Shown piece after piece: positions 8,332-16,381 of a DNA stretch of 23,022 nt. Both the position numbers and the translations under genes were made by a program. The DNA comes from Polaromonas sp. UBA5171 (lineage in GTDB: Bacteria; Pseudomonadota; Gammaproteobacteria; Burkholderiales; Burkholderiaceae_C), in contig DHWX01000091.1 of assembly GCA_002413395.1 (NCBI GenBank), forward strand, positions 1 through 23,022, read 5' to 3'. Each line of letters opens with the position of its first letter. Position 1 is the stretch's first letter. The notes beneath the pieces are model-generated. The model saw nothing but the letters and a program-made list of their open reading frames with translations. It searched no databases and had not been told where the DNA came from.

Positions 8332-9492
8332 CTATCGTGCCATCTTCCACTTGCCATCGACCACCTGCACCATGACGCGTGAACGCTGGTCCAAGCCAAG
8401 ATGATCAGTCTTACTCATGTTGAAGATGCCCTGCGAGCCGACCATCTCCCTTGTATTTTCAAGTGCATCCCGCAATGCCTGCTTGAATTCCTTGGTGCCG
8501 GGCTGGCCCTTTTTCAGGGCCGTCGGCACGGCTGCAGCCAGCAGCAAACCGGCATCCCAGGCATGGCCACCGAAGGTCGAGATCGAGCCCGCGCCATACG
8601 CCTTTTCATAAGCGAGTTTGTAGCGCAGCGCCGATTTTTTGATCATGTTTGTTTCCGGCAGTTGATCCGCGACAAGAAGCGGGCCAGCTGGTAGCCAGGT
8701 GCCTTCGCAATCCTTGCCGCACACACGCAGGAAATCGTTGTTGGCCACGCCGTGCGTCTGGTAAATCTTGCCTTTGTAGCCGCGCTCCTTCAGCGCCTTT
8801 TGCGGCAGGGCCGCAGGGGTGCCTGAGCCAGCAATCAGGACGGCGTCCGGATTGGCCGCCATGATCTTCAGGACCTGGCCGGTAACCGACGTATCGCTGC
8901 GGGCGAACCGTTCATTGGCGACAAGGCGAAGCTTGCGTATGTCCGCGAATTTTGAAAACTCATGAAACCAGCCCTCACCATAGGCATCAGAGAAACCGAT
9001 GAACCCCACCGTCTTGATCCCGGCATCGGCCATGTGAGCGGTAATCGCGGCACTCATTTGTCCGTCATTTTGTGGCGTCTTGAAGACCCAGCGGCGCCTG
9101 GCATCGACCGGCTCGACAATGGAAGAAGAAGCCGCCATGGAAATCATCGGCGTCTCCGACTCCGCTGCCACATCAATCATTGCCAGTGAGTTGGGCGTGA
9201 TGGTGGATCCGATGACAATGTCCACCTTATCTTCATAAATCAGCTTGCGGGTATCCTTGACGGCGGTAGTGGTGTCGGATGCATCATCGAGCACGATGTA
9301 TTCGACTGTCTTGCCGCCAATTTCCCTAGGCATCAACGCAAACGTATTTTTCTCGGGAATCCCAAGCGATGCCGCCGGTCCGGTGGCGCTTACCACCACG
9401 CCAACCTTGATTTGGGCCCATGTACTGCCGCTGCAAAGCAGCGCGGCAACAGTTGCCACTTGCAATAATGATTTACCTATCGATCGTTTCAT
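8332..9492 (-). CDS. livK: Periplasmic substrate-binding protein, Liv/aromatic type
   Basis: A 386-residue type I periplasmic binding protein. The signal peptide has a KR n-region, a hydrophobic core over about residues 8-22, and a likely cleavage after GSTWA (residue 26), giving a mature start of QIKVGVV. The mature part starts with the VVSATGPAASLG pattern of LivJ/LivK-like proteins and contains the GFIGFSDAYGEGW and FGGHAWDAGLLL blocks found in this family. AGGAG lies upstream of the ATG. It is the first gene of the leftward operon, with its promoter expected to the right of 9492. The ligand is probably a hydroxylated or unsubstituted aromatic acid, by context; the sequence alone cannot distinguish this from a branched-chain amino acid. 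Confidence 0.92.
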   Translation of the reverse strand: MKRSIGKSLLQVATVAALLCSGSTWAQIKVGVVVSATGPAASLGIPEKNTFALMPREIGGKTVEYIVLDDASDTTTAVKDTRKLIYEDKVDIVIGSTITPNSLAMIDVAAESETPMISMAASSSIVEPVDARRRWVFKTPQNDGQMSAAITAHMADAGIKTVGFIGFSDAYGEGWFHEFSKFADIRKLRLVANERFARSDTSVTGQVLKIMAANPDAVLIAGSGTPAALPQKALKERGYKGKIYQTHGVANNDFLRVCGKDCEGTWLPAGPLLVADQLPETNMIKKSALRYKLAYEKAYGAGSISTFGGHAWDAGLLLAAAVPTALKKGQPGTKEFKQALRDALENTREMVGSQGIFNMSKTDHLGLDQRSRVMVQVVDGKWKMAR

Positions 9493-9917
9493 TTGTCTTC
9501 TCCTGTGGTTTGATTACTGTATTTTTCCGCTGCTTTGTTACTTCTACAGCTGTTCGCGCCTGCTTGACAGGCCTCGGTATGCACTTTTCTTCCCCTTTCT
9601 GCGCGCGCCGTCAACCTTGGATTGAATCGGCAAGGATGAGAGCGAGCCAGCGCCAGATCATTCATCACCTACCATCCGAAATTCCAGTGTGACATATCAA
9701 GATAGTCTTCGTGTCATTGAAATGCGATTCATCACCCACTGAAAACGCCACTTATTCACTTCGAACGCTTTGTCACATGTTCGCCATAATAGGCATAAAT
9801 TGTTTGATGTCAAATTAATAGGATCGGCTTTTCAAATTCTTGCTGAAACGTCTGGCGGCTTGAAGCTTCGTATTTTTCGGTGCCTGAAATGCTTGTCGAA
9901 AATGCATTTCGACGTGA

Positions 9918-10142
9918 TCAGGATGATCTACTGATGATGTGAATGCCTCCCTCTCTCAATTCGCTCCATCCAGCACGAACGCTTCTGCTTGTACCTTCGC
10001 AGGCCAGGTCAAATTCGACACCATGAAAATTCGCGGCCATCACAACAGTCCGGCCCAGACCCAACGCCTGGTTGTGATCGGACTCGACAACTCTTAACTG
10101 CTCTCCGGTAACACCTTCGACGATCATCAACGCAACAATCAT
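9918..10142 (-). CDS. Small unrecognised ORF, doubtful
   Basis: A 74-residue frame within the divergent control region, mildly acidic in its first half and with no cysteine-rich, helix-turn-helix or membrane pattern that I recognise. No strong ribosome binding site is evident. It might be a relic of an older gene, since its base composition is less AT-rich than the DNA to its right, or chance. Position between two promoters makes a leader or small regulator conceivable, but there is no positive evidence. Confidence 0.15.
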   Translation of the reverse strand: MIVALMIVEGVTGEQLRVVESDHNQALGLGRTVVMAANFHGVEFDLACEGTSRSVRAGWSELREGGIHIISRSS

Positions 10143-10474
10143 CCGGTTATCCCAACCAAGAGCGCGCCGCGGTTGGCCACAGCCGCAGGGTCAAGCTATA
10201 CAAGCAACGCATTCTGACCTCCCTTTCGGACAACCAGACGAAACAATCCATCCGCTTGCTGATAAAGCCCAAGATCGCAAGAGACTGCCTATGTCCTGAA
10301 ACGTATACGTCATCAAACGTCCTCCCGTTTCCTCTTCCACACTTCCACCTATAAATCAGAACTATAATTCATTTTTATCACAAGATAGTGTCTAAATTTT
10401 CTAAAAAAATTACCACAAAACGATCTCACCTTCATTTTCCTGATGAATATTTGTAATAAATTTCATTAAAAGTG

Positions 10475-10488
10475 CATGATAAATCATG
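10475..10488. promoter_or_regulatory. Palindrome CATGAT-AA-ATCATG
   Basis: Perfect 6-bp arms with a 2-bp centre, located 55 bp before the first possible start codon of the right-arm operon. Its right part, GATAAATCATG (10478-10488), recurs exactly at 10535-10545, where the second copy covers the ATG at 10543. This looks like an operator or activator site, but no cognate regulator is in the window. Confidence 0.4.
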
Positions 10489-10502
10489 TCTCTAACTTAA
10501 AA

Positions 10503-10518
10503 ATGTATTATGATACAT
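10503..10518. promoter_or_regulatory. Palindrome ATGTAT-N4-ATACAT (candidate operator)
   Basis: Perfect 6-bp arms (10503-10508 and 10513-10518) flank TATG. The sequence TATGAT within it (10509-10514) could serve as a -10 element, so a bound protein would block RNA polymerase. The left half with its flank resembles the motif in the livF-padB spacer near 4491-4505. It lies just upstream of the first right-arm gene and is a good candidate for the operator of this operon. Confidence 0.45.
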
Positions 10519-10542
10519 GTTATGGAGCTTACACGATAAATC

Positions 10543-13155
10543 ATGGTTCACATTGTCGCCCTGCTTGACGTGCAGGCTGCAACAGGCAACAGGCAACAGG
10601 CAAAGCTTATGGACACAATAGCCAGACCAATCACTTGGTGGAAATCAGGCAAGCCGACGGCCGCATTGTCTTACGGCCCAATGGTTGAGATCATCATTGA
10701 CGGCAAAACGGTTTCGGCACCAATGGGCAGTTCAGTGCTCTCGGCCGCCACGGCGGCCAGCATTTATATCCCGGCGCTGTGCGCGCACCCGGGCCTTCCG
10801 CCTTCCTGCCAGCGCGGCAATGGCGATGGAGCTTGCGGATTGTGCATGGTCGAAGTGACCGGAACCCCCGGGCTGCAAAATTCCTGCTCTTTGTCAGTCG
10901 AAGCCGGTCAGGTGATTACCAGCATGACGCCGGAAATCCAGCGTCTGCGTCAAGATAACATTTCCAGGACGCTGGGCACGCATCCGCATGTCTGCCTTAC
11001 CTGCCCGCAGCGGGACGGCTGCAGCCGCACCACCTGCTCGTATGGCAACCCGGTGGAGACACGCTGCTGCTCAATCTTCAATAGTTGCGAACTTCGCAAA
11101 GTGGCTGATTTCGTGGGCATCCCAAAAACCACTCCGCCATACAAGCCGATCCGTTTGCCAGTCGTGCTCGACGAGCCGTTTTATGATCGCGATTACAACC
11201 TGTGCATCGACTGTCGGCGCTGCCTGGTGGCATGCAACGATGTGCGCGGCGTCGGGTGCCTTGAAATCAAGGAAACCAATGGCCGGAAATGGGTTGGCAC
11301 CATTGCGCCAACACTCCTTGAATCGGGCTGCAAATTCTGCAGCGCCTGCGTCGAGGTATGCCCGACCGGCGCGCTGATGGATCGCACGCTGGATGTTTCA
11401 CACAAAGTTGAGACGCAAGTGCCGTGCAAGGCGACCTGTCCGGCCGGCATCGATGTGCCGCGCTATGTGCAACTGGTCGGACTCGGCAAATACAGCGAAG
11501 CAACCGCGGTGGTGCGCGAAAAATTGCCATTTCCCGGCATCCTCGGACGCGCCTGCTTCAGCCCCTGCGAGTCGGCCTGCCGCCGCAAGCACCTGGACGA
11601 CCCGTTGTCGATCCGTAGCCTGAAGCGCATCGCCGCCGACAACGACACTGGCCTGTGGCGCGCGCAATCCACCCAACTGCCACCTAGTGGACACAAGGTG
11701 GCCGTGATCGGCGCCGGCCCCGCTGGCCTGACCGCAGCCTATTATCTAGCCAAGAAGGGCCACGCAGTCAGCGTGTTCGAAGCCCTGCCTGCAGCTGGCG
11801 GCATGGTGCGCTATGGCATACCGTCCTACCGCGTACCACTTCATATCATCGACCAGGAAGTAGCCGAGGTTGAAAAACTGGGCGTCGAGTTCCGCTTCAA
11901 CACCCGCGTCGAGAGCATCGACGAACTGATGAAACAAGACTTTGAATCGGTCTTCATTGGCATCGGTACACAAGGCGGCGACAAGCTGGACATTCCCGGC
12001 GACGACTTGCCGAACGTGGTCGACAGTCCAACCTTCCTGCGCGCTGCCGCACAGGGCAAGGTCGGCACGCCGGACTCCGACATCATGATCGGCAAGCATG
12101 TAGCGGTCATCGGCGGCGGCAACGTCGCCACCGACAATTGCCGATCTTCACGGCGGCTCGGCGGCAAACTGGTCGATATGGTCTATCGCCGCACCCGCGA
12201 AGAGATGCCGGCACGCGAAGACGAAATCCAGGGCTGCGTGGACGAAGGCGTGAGCCTGCGCTATCTGACCGCGCCAAAGAAAATCGAGTTGAATGCCAGC
12301 GGCACCAGCCGACTCAAGGTCACTTACGCAAAAATGGAATTGGGCGAACCCGACGCCAGTGGACGCCGCCGTCCGGTAGAGCTTGTCGGCAGCGAATTCC
12401 AGGAAGACGTCGATCTGGTCATCGCCGCCATCGGCCAGCATGCGCAAACCTTCGATGGTTTTGGCGTGCAGACCGGCAAGGGCGGACGCATCCAGGTGCG
12501 CGAGGATTCAATGCTGACCAGCCGCCCCGGCGTATTCGCCGGCGGCGACGTGGTGCTCGGGCCCGCCAGTCTGATTGAAGCGGTTGCGCAGGGGCGCAAG
12601 GCTGCTGCCGCTATCGACGCCTTCCTCGGCGGCGACGGCAACATTGAGGAAAAACTGCTGCCCGAAGATTGGGATACCGATCCGCACATCGGACGCGAAG
12701 ACGGTTTTAATCAGAAAAAACGTTTCCACCCGATCTTCATCGCCAACAACCAGCGCAATAACTGGAACGAAGTCGAACTCGGCTTCGATGCGGCCAGCGC
12801 CCAGGCGGAAGCGCTGCGCTGTCTGAAATGTAACCTGGCGGCCAACCTCGAAGGCATGGTGTTGCCGCCGGAAGCCTGGCTGGATTTTTCGGAAAGCGTG
12901 GTCGCGGCGACCACCGAGGAGGCTGGTGTATTCCAGTTGCTCGACGCCGACAAGAACGTCTTGACGATCAAGGGCGTGGAGAACCTCCGGCAAGGTCTGA
13001 CCGAACAGATTGGCCGCAACGAAGCGGCAAAGTATTTCATCTTTGAGGAAGCGCCAATGTACACCCAGCGCGAAAGCCAGTTCATGCAAGCGTACCTGCA
13101 GCAGCACGGCAAGATGCCAGGCGGCGGGTCGGATGAGCTTGACGATCTGTTCTGA
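10543..13155 (+). CDS. bzdV: Fe-S/flavin NAD(P)H oxidoreductase (BzdV-like)
   Basis: An 870-residue electron-transfer protein with domains in this order: a NuoG-like [2Fe-2S] domain (C80 or C89, C98, C101, C115); a His-Cys3 [4Fe-4S] motif (H147, C151, C154, C160); two ferredoxin-type clusters (C221/224/227/231 and C263/266/269/273); a GltD-like N-domain cluster (cysteines 295-346); FAD site GAGPAG (about 390-395); NADPH site GGGNVA (about 524-529); and a unique C-terminal tail (about 770-870). It should pass electrons from NAD(P)H to ferredoxin, or the reverse. In the Azoarcus bzd cluster such a protein is proposed to supply benzoyl-CoA reductase. The start is uncertain: ATG 10543 lacks a well-spaced ribosome binding site, ATG 10609 has a weak one, and ATG 10681 begins the [2Fe-2S] domain itself. 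It heads the right-arm operon. Confidence 0.85.
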   Translation: MVHIVALLDVQAATGNRQQAKLMDTIARPITWWKSGKPTAALSYGPMVEIIIDGKTVSAPMGSSVLSAATAASIYIPALCAHPGLPPSCQRGNGDGACGLCMVEVTGTPGLQNSCSLSVEAGQVITSMTPEIQRLRQDNISRTLGTHPHVCLTCPQRDGCSRTTCSYGNPVETRCCSIFNSCELRKVADFVGIPKTTPPYKPIRLPVVLDEPFYDRDYNLCIDCRRCLVACNDVRGVGCLEIKETNGRKWVGTIAPTLLESGCKFCSACVEVCPTGALMDRTLDVSHKVETQVPCKATCPAGIDVPRYVQLVGLGKYSEATAVVREKLPFPGILGRACFSPCESACRRKHLDDPLSIRSLKRIAADNDTGLWRAQSTQLPPSGHKVAVIGAGPAGLTAAYYLAKKGHAVSVFEALPAAGGMVRYGIPSYRVPLHIIDQEVAEVEKLGVEFRFNTRVESIDELMKQDFESVFIGIGTQGGDKLDIPGDDLPNVVDSPTFLRAAAQGKVGTPDSDIMIGKHVAVIGGGNVATDNCRSSRRLGGKLVDMVYRRTREEMPAREDEIQGCVDEGVSLRYLTAPKKIELNASGTSRLKVTYAKMELGEPDASGRRRPVELVGSEFQEDVDLVIAAIGQHAQTFDGFGVQTGKGGRIQVREDSMLTSRPGVFAGGDVVLGPASLIEAVAQGRKAAAAIDAFLGGDGNIEEKLLPEDWDTDPHIGREDGFNQKKRFHPIFIANNQRNNWNEVELGFDAASAQAEALRCLKCNLAANLEGMVLPPEAWLDFSESVVAATTEEAGVFQLLDADKNVLTIKGVENLRQGLTEQIGRNEAAKYFIFEEAPMYTQRESQFMQAYLQQHGKMPGGGSDELDDLF
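10579..10599 (+). repeat. 7-bp tandem repeat, three copies
   Basis: GCAACAG is repeated three times without interruption and is followed by a partial fourth copy (GCAA). It sits between the first in-frame ATG (10543) and the next (10609). The unit is not a multiple of three, so gain or loss of one copy would shift the frame of anything starting at 10543. It would only change leader length, and the number of ACAGG elements ahead of the ATG, if translation begins at 10609. Confidence 0.8.
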
Positions 13156-13206
13156 ACGCAACAATACCTGCCCCTTCCACATCACATCCCACACGAGAGC
13201 ACCACA

Positions 13207-13980
13207 ATGAGCGATTTCAAGACCATCAACTGCAGCACTGTCGACGGACTCACTACGCTGACCCTTAACCAGCCGCCGTTCAATGTGCTGAATATCGAGA
13301 TGATGACGGAGATCAACGCAGCGCTTGACCTGGTCCTGGCTGACACCACCGTTCGCCTGCTGCTTATCACCGGCAACGGGGAAAAAGCCTTTTCGGCCGG
13401 AGTAGATGTCGCTGACCATACGGCGGACAAGGTGGATCGCATGATTGAGGTCTTCCACGGAATTTTCAGGCGGCTGGAATTGGTGGCGGTACCGGTGATC
13501 GCAGCCCTGAATGGTGTCGCATTGGGCGGCGGATGCGAGCTTGCACTGGGCTGCGACATGATTGTTGCCGCGAGCAACGCCAAACTCGGGCAACCCGAGA
13601 TCAGGCTGGGCGTGTTCCCGCCGATCGCCGCCATCCTGTTGCCGCGCATGCTGCCGCCAGCCAAGGCTTATGAACTGCTGCTGGGCGGTGCCAACATCGA
13701 CGCGATCGAGGCCCATCGGCTCGGCCTCGTCAACAAGGTTATCGCAAAAGAAGATTTTGCCAACGGTAGTGTCGAGTTCGTGAACCAGTTTCTAGGCTTG
13801 AGCCGTTCCGCTCTCATGTATACAAAAAAAGCGATTCGCACGGCCGCAGGAAAACCATTCAACGAGGCTCTTGCCGCGGCCGAGTCGATTTATCTGCAGG
13901 AGCTAATGCCCACTGCGGACGCTAGCGAAGGACTCAATTCCTTCATGGAAAAACGCCTGCCCGTCTGGCAGCACAAATAA
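13207..13980 (+). CDS. dch/bzdW: Cyclohexa-1,5-dienecarbonyl-CoA hydratase
   Basis: A 257-residue crotonase-fold enzyme. It should add water to cyclohexa-1,5-diene-1-carbonyl-CoA, the product of benzoyl-CoA reductase, to give 6-hydroxycyclohex-1-ene-1-carbonyl-CoA. The CoA-binding and oxyanion-hole elements are visible as AFSAGVDVADH (near 75) and NGVALGGGCELALGCDM (near 100-117). The following LGQPEIRLGVFPP segment is characteristic of Dch-like proteins. Length is normal. It starts 51 bp after the oxidoreductase gene and is followed within 24 bp by the dehydrogenase gene, indicating one operon. Generic enoyl-CoA hydratase is the alternative, but the gene order makes the assignment strong. 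Confidence 0.9.
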   Translation: MSDFKTINCSTVDGLTTLTLNQPPFNVLNIEMMTEINAALDLVLADTTVRLLLITGNGEKAFSAGVDVADHTADKVDRMIEVFHGIFRRLELVAVPVIAALNGVALGGGCELALGCDMIVAASNAKLGQPEIRLGVFPPIAAILLPRMLPPAKAYELLLGGANIDAIEAHRLGLVNKVIAKEDFANGSVEFVNQFLGLSRSALMYTKKAIRTAAGKPFNEALAAAESIYLQELMPTADASEGLNSFMEKRLPVWQHK

Positions 13981-14004
13981 GTACCCAAAGAAAGGAAAAC
14001 AATT

Positions 14005-15075
14005 TTGATACCAGACCACATTGACTGCTGGCAGATGACAGAGCCTGGCAGTCTGGTTCAAACCAGAATCACGATGCCCCCATTGGAGCCTGGCCACGCC
14101 TTGATCGAGGTCAAGGGATGCGGCGTATGTCACACCGATATCTCCTATTTTTACATGGGCGTGCCGACCGAACAAAAACCGCCGCTGACACTCGGACACG
14201 AGATCAGCGGCGTGGTGGTGGCCGGCCCTCCCGATCTGGTCGGCAAGGAAGTGATCGTACCGGCGGTCATGCCGTGCAATGAATGCGACATCTGCAAATC
14301 CGGGCGTGCCAATCGCTGTCTTTCCCAAAAGATGCCAGGCAACTCGTTGGGCATCTATGGTGGATTTGCAAGTCACATTCCGGTCCCGGCGGCGGACCTG
14401 TGCGTGGTGGGGAAGCGCGGCAGCATACCGCTGGAGCATCTATCGGTGGTGGCCGATGCCGTGACTACACCGTATCAGGCTGGCATGCGCGGGCGTATCG
14501 CCCCGGGCGACCGCGTGGTCGTGATCGGCGCGGCGGGCGGTGTCGGCAGCTTCATGACGCAAGTGGCGAAAGGCATGGGCGCGGGCACCGTGATCGGCAT
14601 CGACATCAACGAAGACAAATTAAAGATGATGCGGAACTACGGCGCCGACTTCACCATCAACTCGCGCGGCAAAAGCAACAAGGAGGTCAAGGATGCCATC
14701 AAGACCTACTGCAAGGAAAAGAATATTCCGTCGAATTACGGCTGGAAAATTTTTGAGGTCACCGGCGTCAAGGCCGGCCAGGAGCTGGCGCTCTCCCTGC
14801 TCTCCTTCGTCGGCACCCTGGTGGTGGTCGGATACGGCACCGATGAGACTTCCTACATGCTGTCGCGGTTGATGGCCTTCGATGCCGAACTGATCGGTAC
14901 CTGGGGTTGCCCGCCGCATGCCTATCCGAAAGTACTGGAAATGTGCCTGGACGGCCGCATCAAACTCGACGCATTTGTCGAAACACGCCCGATGAGCGAA
15001 ATCCAACGGGTATTCGAAGCAGCACATCACGGCGAGCTGAAAAAGCGCGTCATTCTTGTCCCTAATTTTAATTAA
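14005..15075 (+). CDS. had/bzdX: 6-hydroxycyclohex-1-ene-1-carbonyl-CoA dehydrogenase
   Basis: A 356-residue zinc-dependent, medium-chain alcohol dehydrogenase. It oxidises the 6-hydroxy thioester to the 6-oxo compound with NAD+. Catalytic zinc ligands are expected at C42 (GVCHTD) and H65 (GHE), structural zinc at C91, C94, C97 and C105, and the nucleotide fold at GAAGGVGSF. The start is a TTG at 14005, preceded by AAAGGA at good spacing (13991-13996). An in-frame ATG at 14035 would shorten the protein by ten residues and has no such site. Its place between the hydratase and the ring hydrolase matches the pathway order. Confidence 0.92.
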   Translation: MIPDHIDCWQMTEPGSLVQTRITMPPLEPGHALIEVKGCGVCHTDISYFYMGVPTEQKPPLTLGHEISGVVVAGPPDLVGKEVIVPAVMPCNECDICKSGRANRCLSQKMPGNSLGIYGGFASHIPVPAADLCVVGKRGSIPLEHLSVVADAVTTPYQAGMRGRIAPGDRVVVIGAAGGVGSFMTQVAKGMGAGTVIGIDINEDKLKMMRNYGADFTINSRGKSNKEVKDAIKTYCKEKNIPSNYGWKIFEVTGVKAGQELALSLLSFVGTLVVVGYGTDETSYMLSRLMAFDAELIGTWGCPPHAYPKVLEMCLDGRIKLDAFVETRPMSEIQRVFEAAHHGELKKRVILVPNFN

Positions 15076-15087
15076 AGGAGTATTGCG

Positions 15088-16227
15088 ATGACCGATATGT
15101 CACTGAGCTGGTTGCCACGGGAGAATGATCTCAAGGACCATCAGCTATTCGATAATCAGCTTTTTTCTGACAGTGCGCCGGGCGTGATCTATGAGGCACG
15201 TCCAGTACTCGACGCCAGCGGCAAGCCGGTGGATGGATTGTATTCCGCATGGATCTGGCTCAACAATCCGTCGCAATACAACTCCTACACGACGGCAATG
15301 GTGAAAGCGGTGATCGCCGGTTTCCAGAAGGCGTCAAGCGACCGCTCGGTCGTGGCGGTGGTGTTTACGGCAGTCGGCGACAAGGCGTTTTGCACCGGCG
15401 GCAACACGGTGGAATACGCCAGCTACTACAGTAAGCGCCCCAACGAATATGGCGAATACATGGATCTATTCAACGCCATGGTTGATGGCATCCTCAACTG
15501 CAAGAAGCCGGTGATCTGCCGCGTCAATGGCATGCGGGTCGGCGGCGGCCAGGAAATCGGCATGGCATGCGATCTCACCGTGTCATCCGACCTCGCTATC
15601 TACGGCCAGGCTGGTCCCAAGCACGGCTCCGCGCCGGACGGCGGCTCCACCGATTTCCTGCCATGGTTCCTGTCGATAGAAGATGCGTTGTACAACTGCG
15701 TGTCGTGCGAGACCTGGAGCGCCTACAAGATGAAAGCCAAGGGCTTGATCACCAAGGTCGTTCGGGTATTGAAAAAAGACGGCCAATTCATCCGCAATCC
15801 GCAAGTAAAAACCGCCGACTATGTTGAGGATGGTGAAATTGTCTATGGCGAGCCGGTAGCGGCGGCAGAGGCTGCAAAAGCAAAGGAAGTGGTCGCATCG
15901 GCCACGATAGACTTCGAACTCCTCGACAAGGAAGTCAATGCGCTGATCTGGAGATTTTCCAATTTGTTCCCGCATTGCCTGATGAAATCGATCGACGGGA
16001 TTCGTGGCAAGAAAAAATTCTTCTGGGACCAGATGAAATTGCCAAACCGTCATTGGCTCGCTGCCAATATGAATTTTGAAGCCTATCTCGGCTTCAACGC
16101 GTTCAGCACCAAAAAATTGACCGGCAAGGATCTGATCGATTTCATCAGATACCGCCAAATGATGGCAGAGGGTGCGCCAATGGATGATGCACTGGCTAGC
16201 GCGGTGTTGGGAAAACCCAAGGAATAA
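15088..16227 (+). CDS. oah/bzdY: 6-oxocyclohex-1-ene-1-carbonyl-CoA hydrolase (ring opening)
   Basis: A 379-residue crotonase-superfamily hydrolase. It hydrates the 6-oxo-enoyl thioester and hydrolytically cleaves the carbon ring to 3-hydroxypimelyl-CoA. It is longer than ordinary enoyl-CoA hydratases, as is usual for Oah/BadI-like enzymes. Visible landmarks are AFCTGGNTVEYASYY, the oxyanion-hole segment NGMRVGGGQEIGMACDL, and GQAGPKHGSAPDGGSTDF. The strong AAAGGAG lies just before the ATG, 12 bp after the dehydrogenase stop. This is the committed ring-cleavage step and one of the best-conserved markers for the anaerobic benzoyl-CoA pathway. Confidence 0.95.
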   Translation: MTDMSLSWLPRENDLKDHQLFDNQLFSDSAPGVIYEARPVLDASGKPVDGLYSAWIWLNNPSQYNSYTTAMVKAVIAGFQKASSDRSVVAVVFTAVGDKAFCTGGNTVEYASYYSKRPNEYGEYMDLFNAMVDGILNCKKPVICRVNGMRVGGGQEIGMACDLTVSSDLAIYGQAGPKHGSAPDGGSTDFLPWFLSIEDALYNCVSCETWSAYKMKAKGLITKVVRVLKKDGQFIRNPQVKTADYVEDGEIVYGEPVAAAEAAKAKEVVASATIDFELLDKEVNALIWRFSNLFPHCLMKSIDGIRGKKKFFWDQMKLPNRHWLAANMNFEAYLGFNAFSTKKLTGKDLIDFIRYRQMMAEGAPMDDALASAVLGKPKE

Positions 16228-16301
16228 TCCCTGAACGTCGTCAGCACAACAGGACTGCAGGCTCTTGCAGAGCTTAGAAGCGCTGCAGTTCTACAAGTCG
16301 C

Positions 16302-16328
16302 GCAGAGTGCGTGTCCAGCGCACTCTGC
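16302..16328 (+). repeat. 10-bp perfect stem-loop in operon spacer
   Basis: GCAGAGTGCG (16302-16311) and CGCACTCTGC (16319-16328) are perfectly complementary, with a 7-nt loop TGTCCAG. It lies in the 154-bp spacer between the ring hydrolase and the short-chain dehydrogenase genes. There is no following T-run, so it is not a standard intrinsic terminator. It could protect the upstream message or lower expression of the last gene. Confidence 0.6.
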
Positions 16329-16381
16329 CAACTCATCGGGATGATCCGGCAGTGATCCCGGGCTGCCAACAAGGAGCGTTC

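Larger units (their letters stand above)
9493..10542. promoter_or_regulatory. Divergent control region between the two operons
   Basis: About 1 kb separates the leftward transporter operon from the rightward ring-degradation operon, so both promoters must lie here unless read-through occurs. The right third (about 10340-10540) is markedly AT-rich. It contains TATAAT at 10363-10368 and the palindromes listed separately. Near the leftward gene is TTTGA-TG-TCAAA (9803-9814). I found no complete TTGAT-N4-ATCAA FNR-type site, although the known bzd promoter of Azoarcus depends on one. The only open frame of any length (9918-10142, minus) has no recognisable family. Confidence 0.5.

Noticed and set aside
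9803..9814. FNR/CRP-like site TTTGA-TG-TCAAA upstream of the transporter operon
   Set aside because: The spacing between halves is 2 bp, whereas FNR-type sites need TTGAT-N4-ATCAA, so it is not called as one.
12508..13716. 402-codon minus-strand frame
   Set aside because: It is antisense to the oxidoreductase and hydratase genes, both of which have intact motifs; no domain is recognisable in the antisense product.
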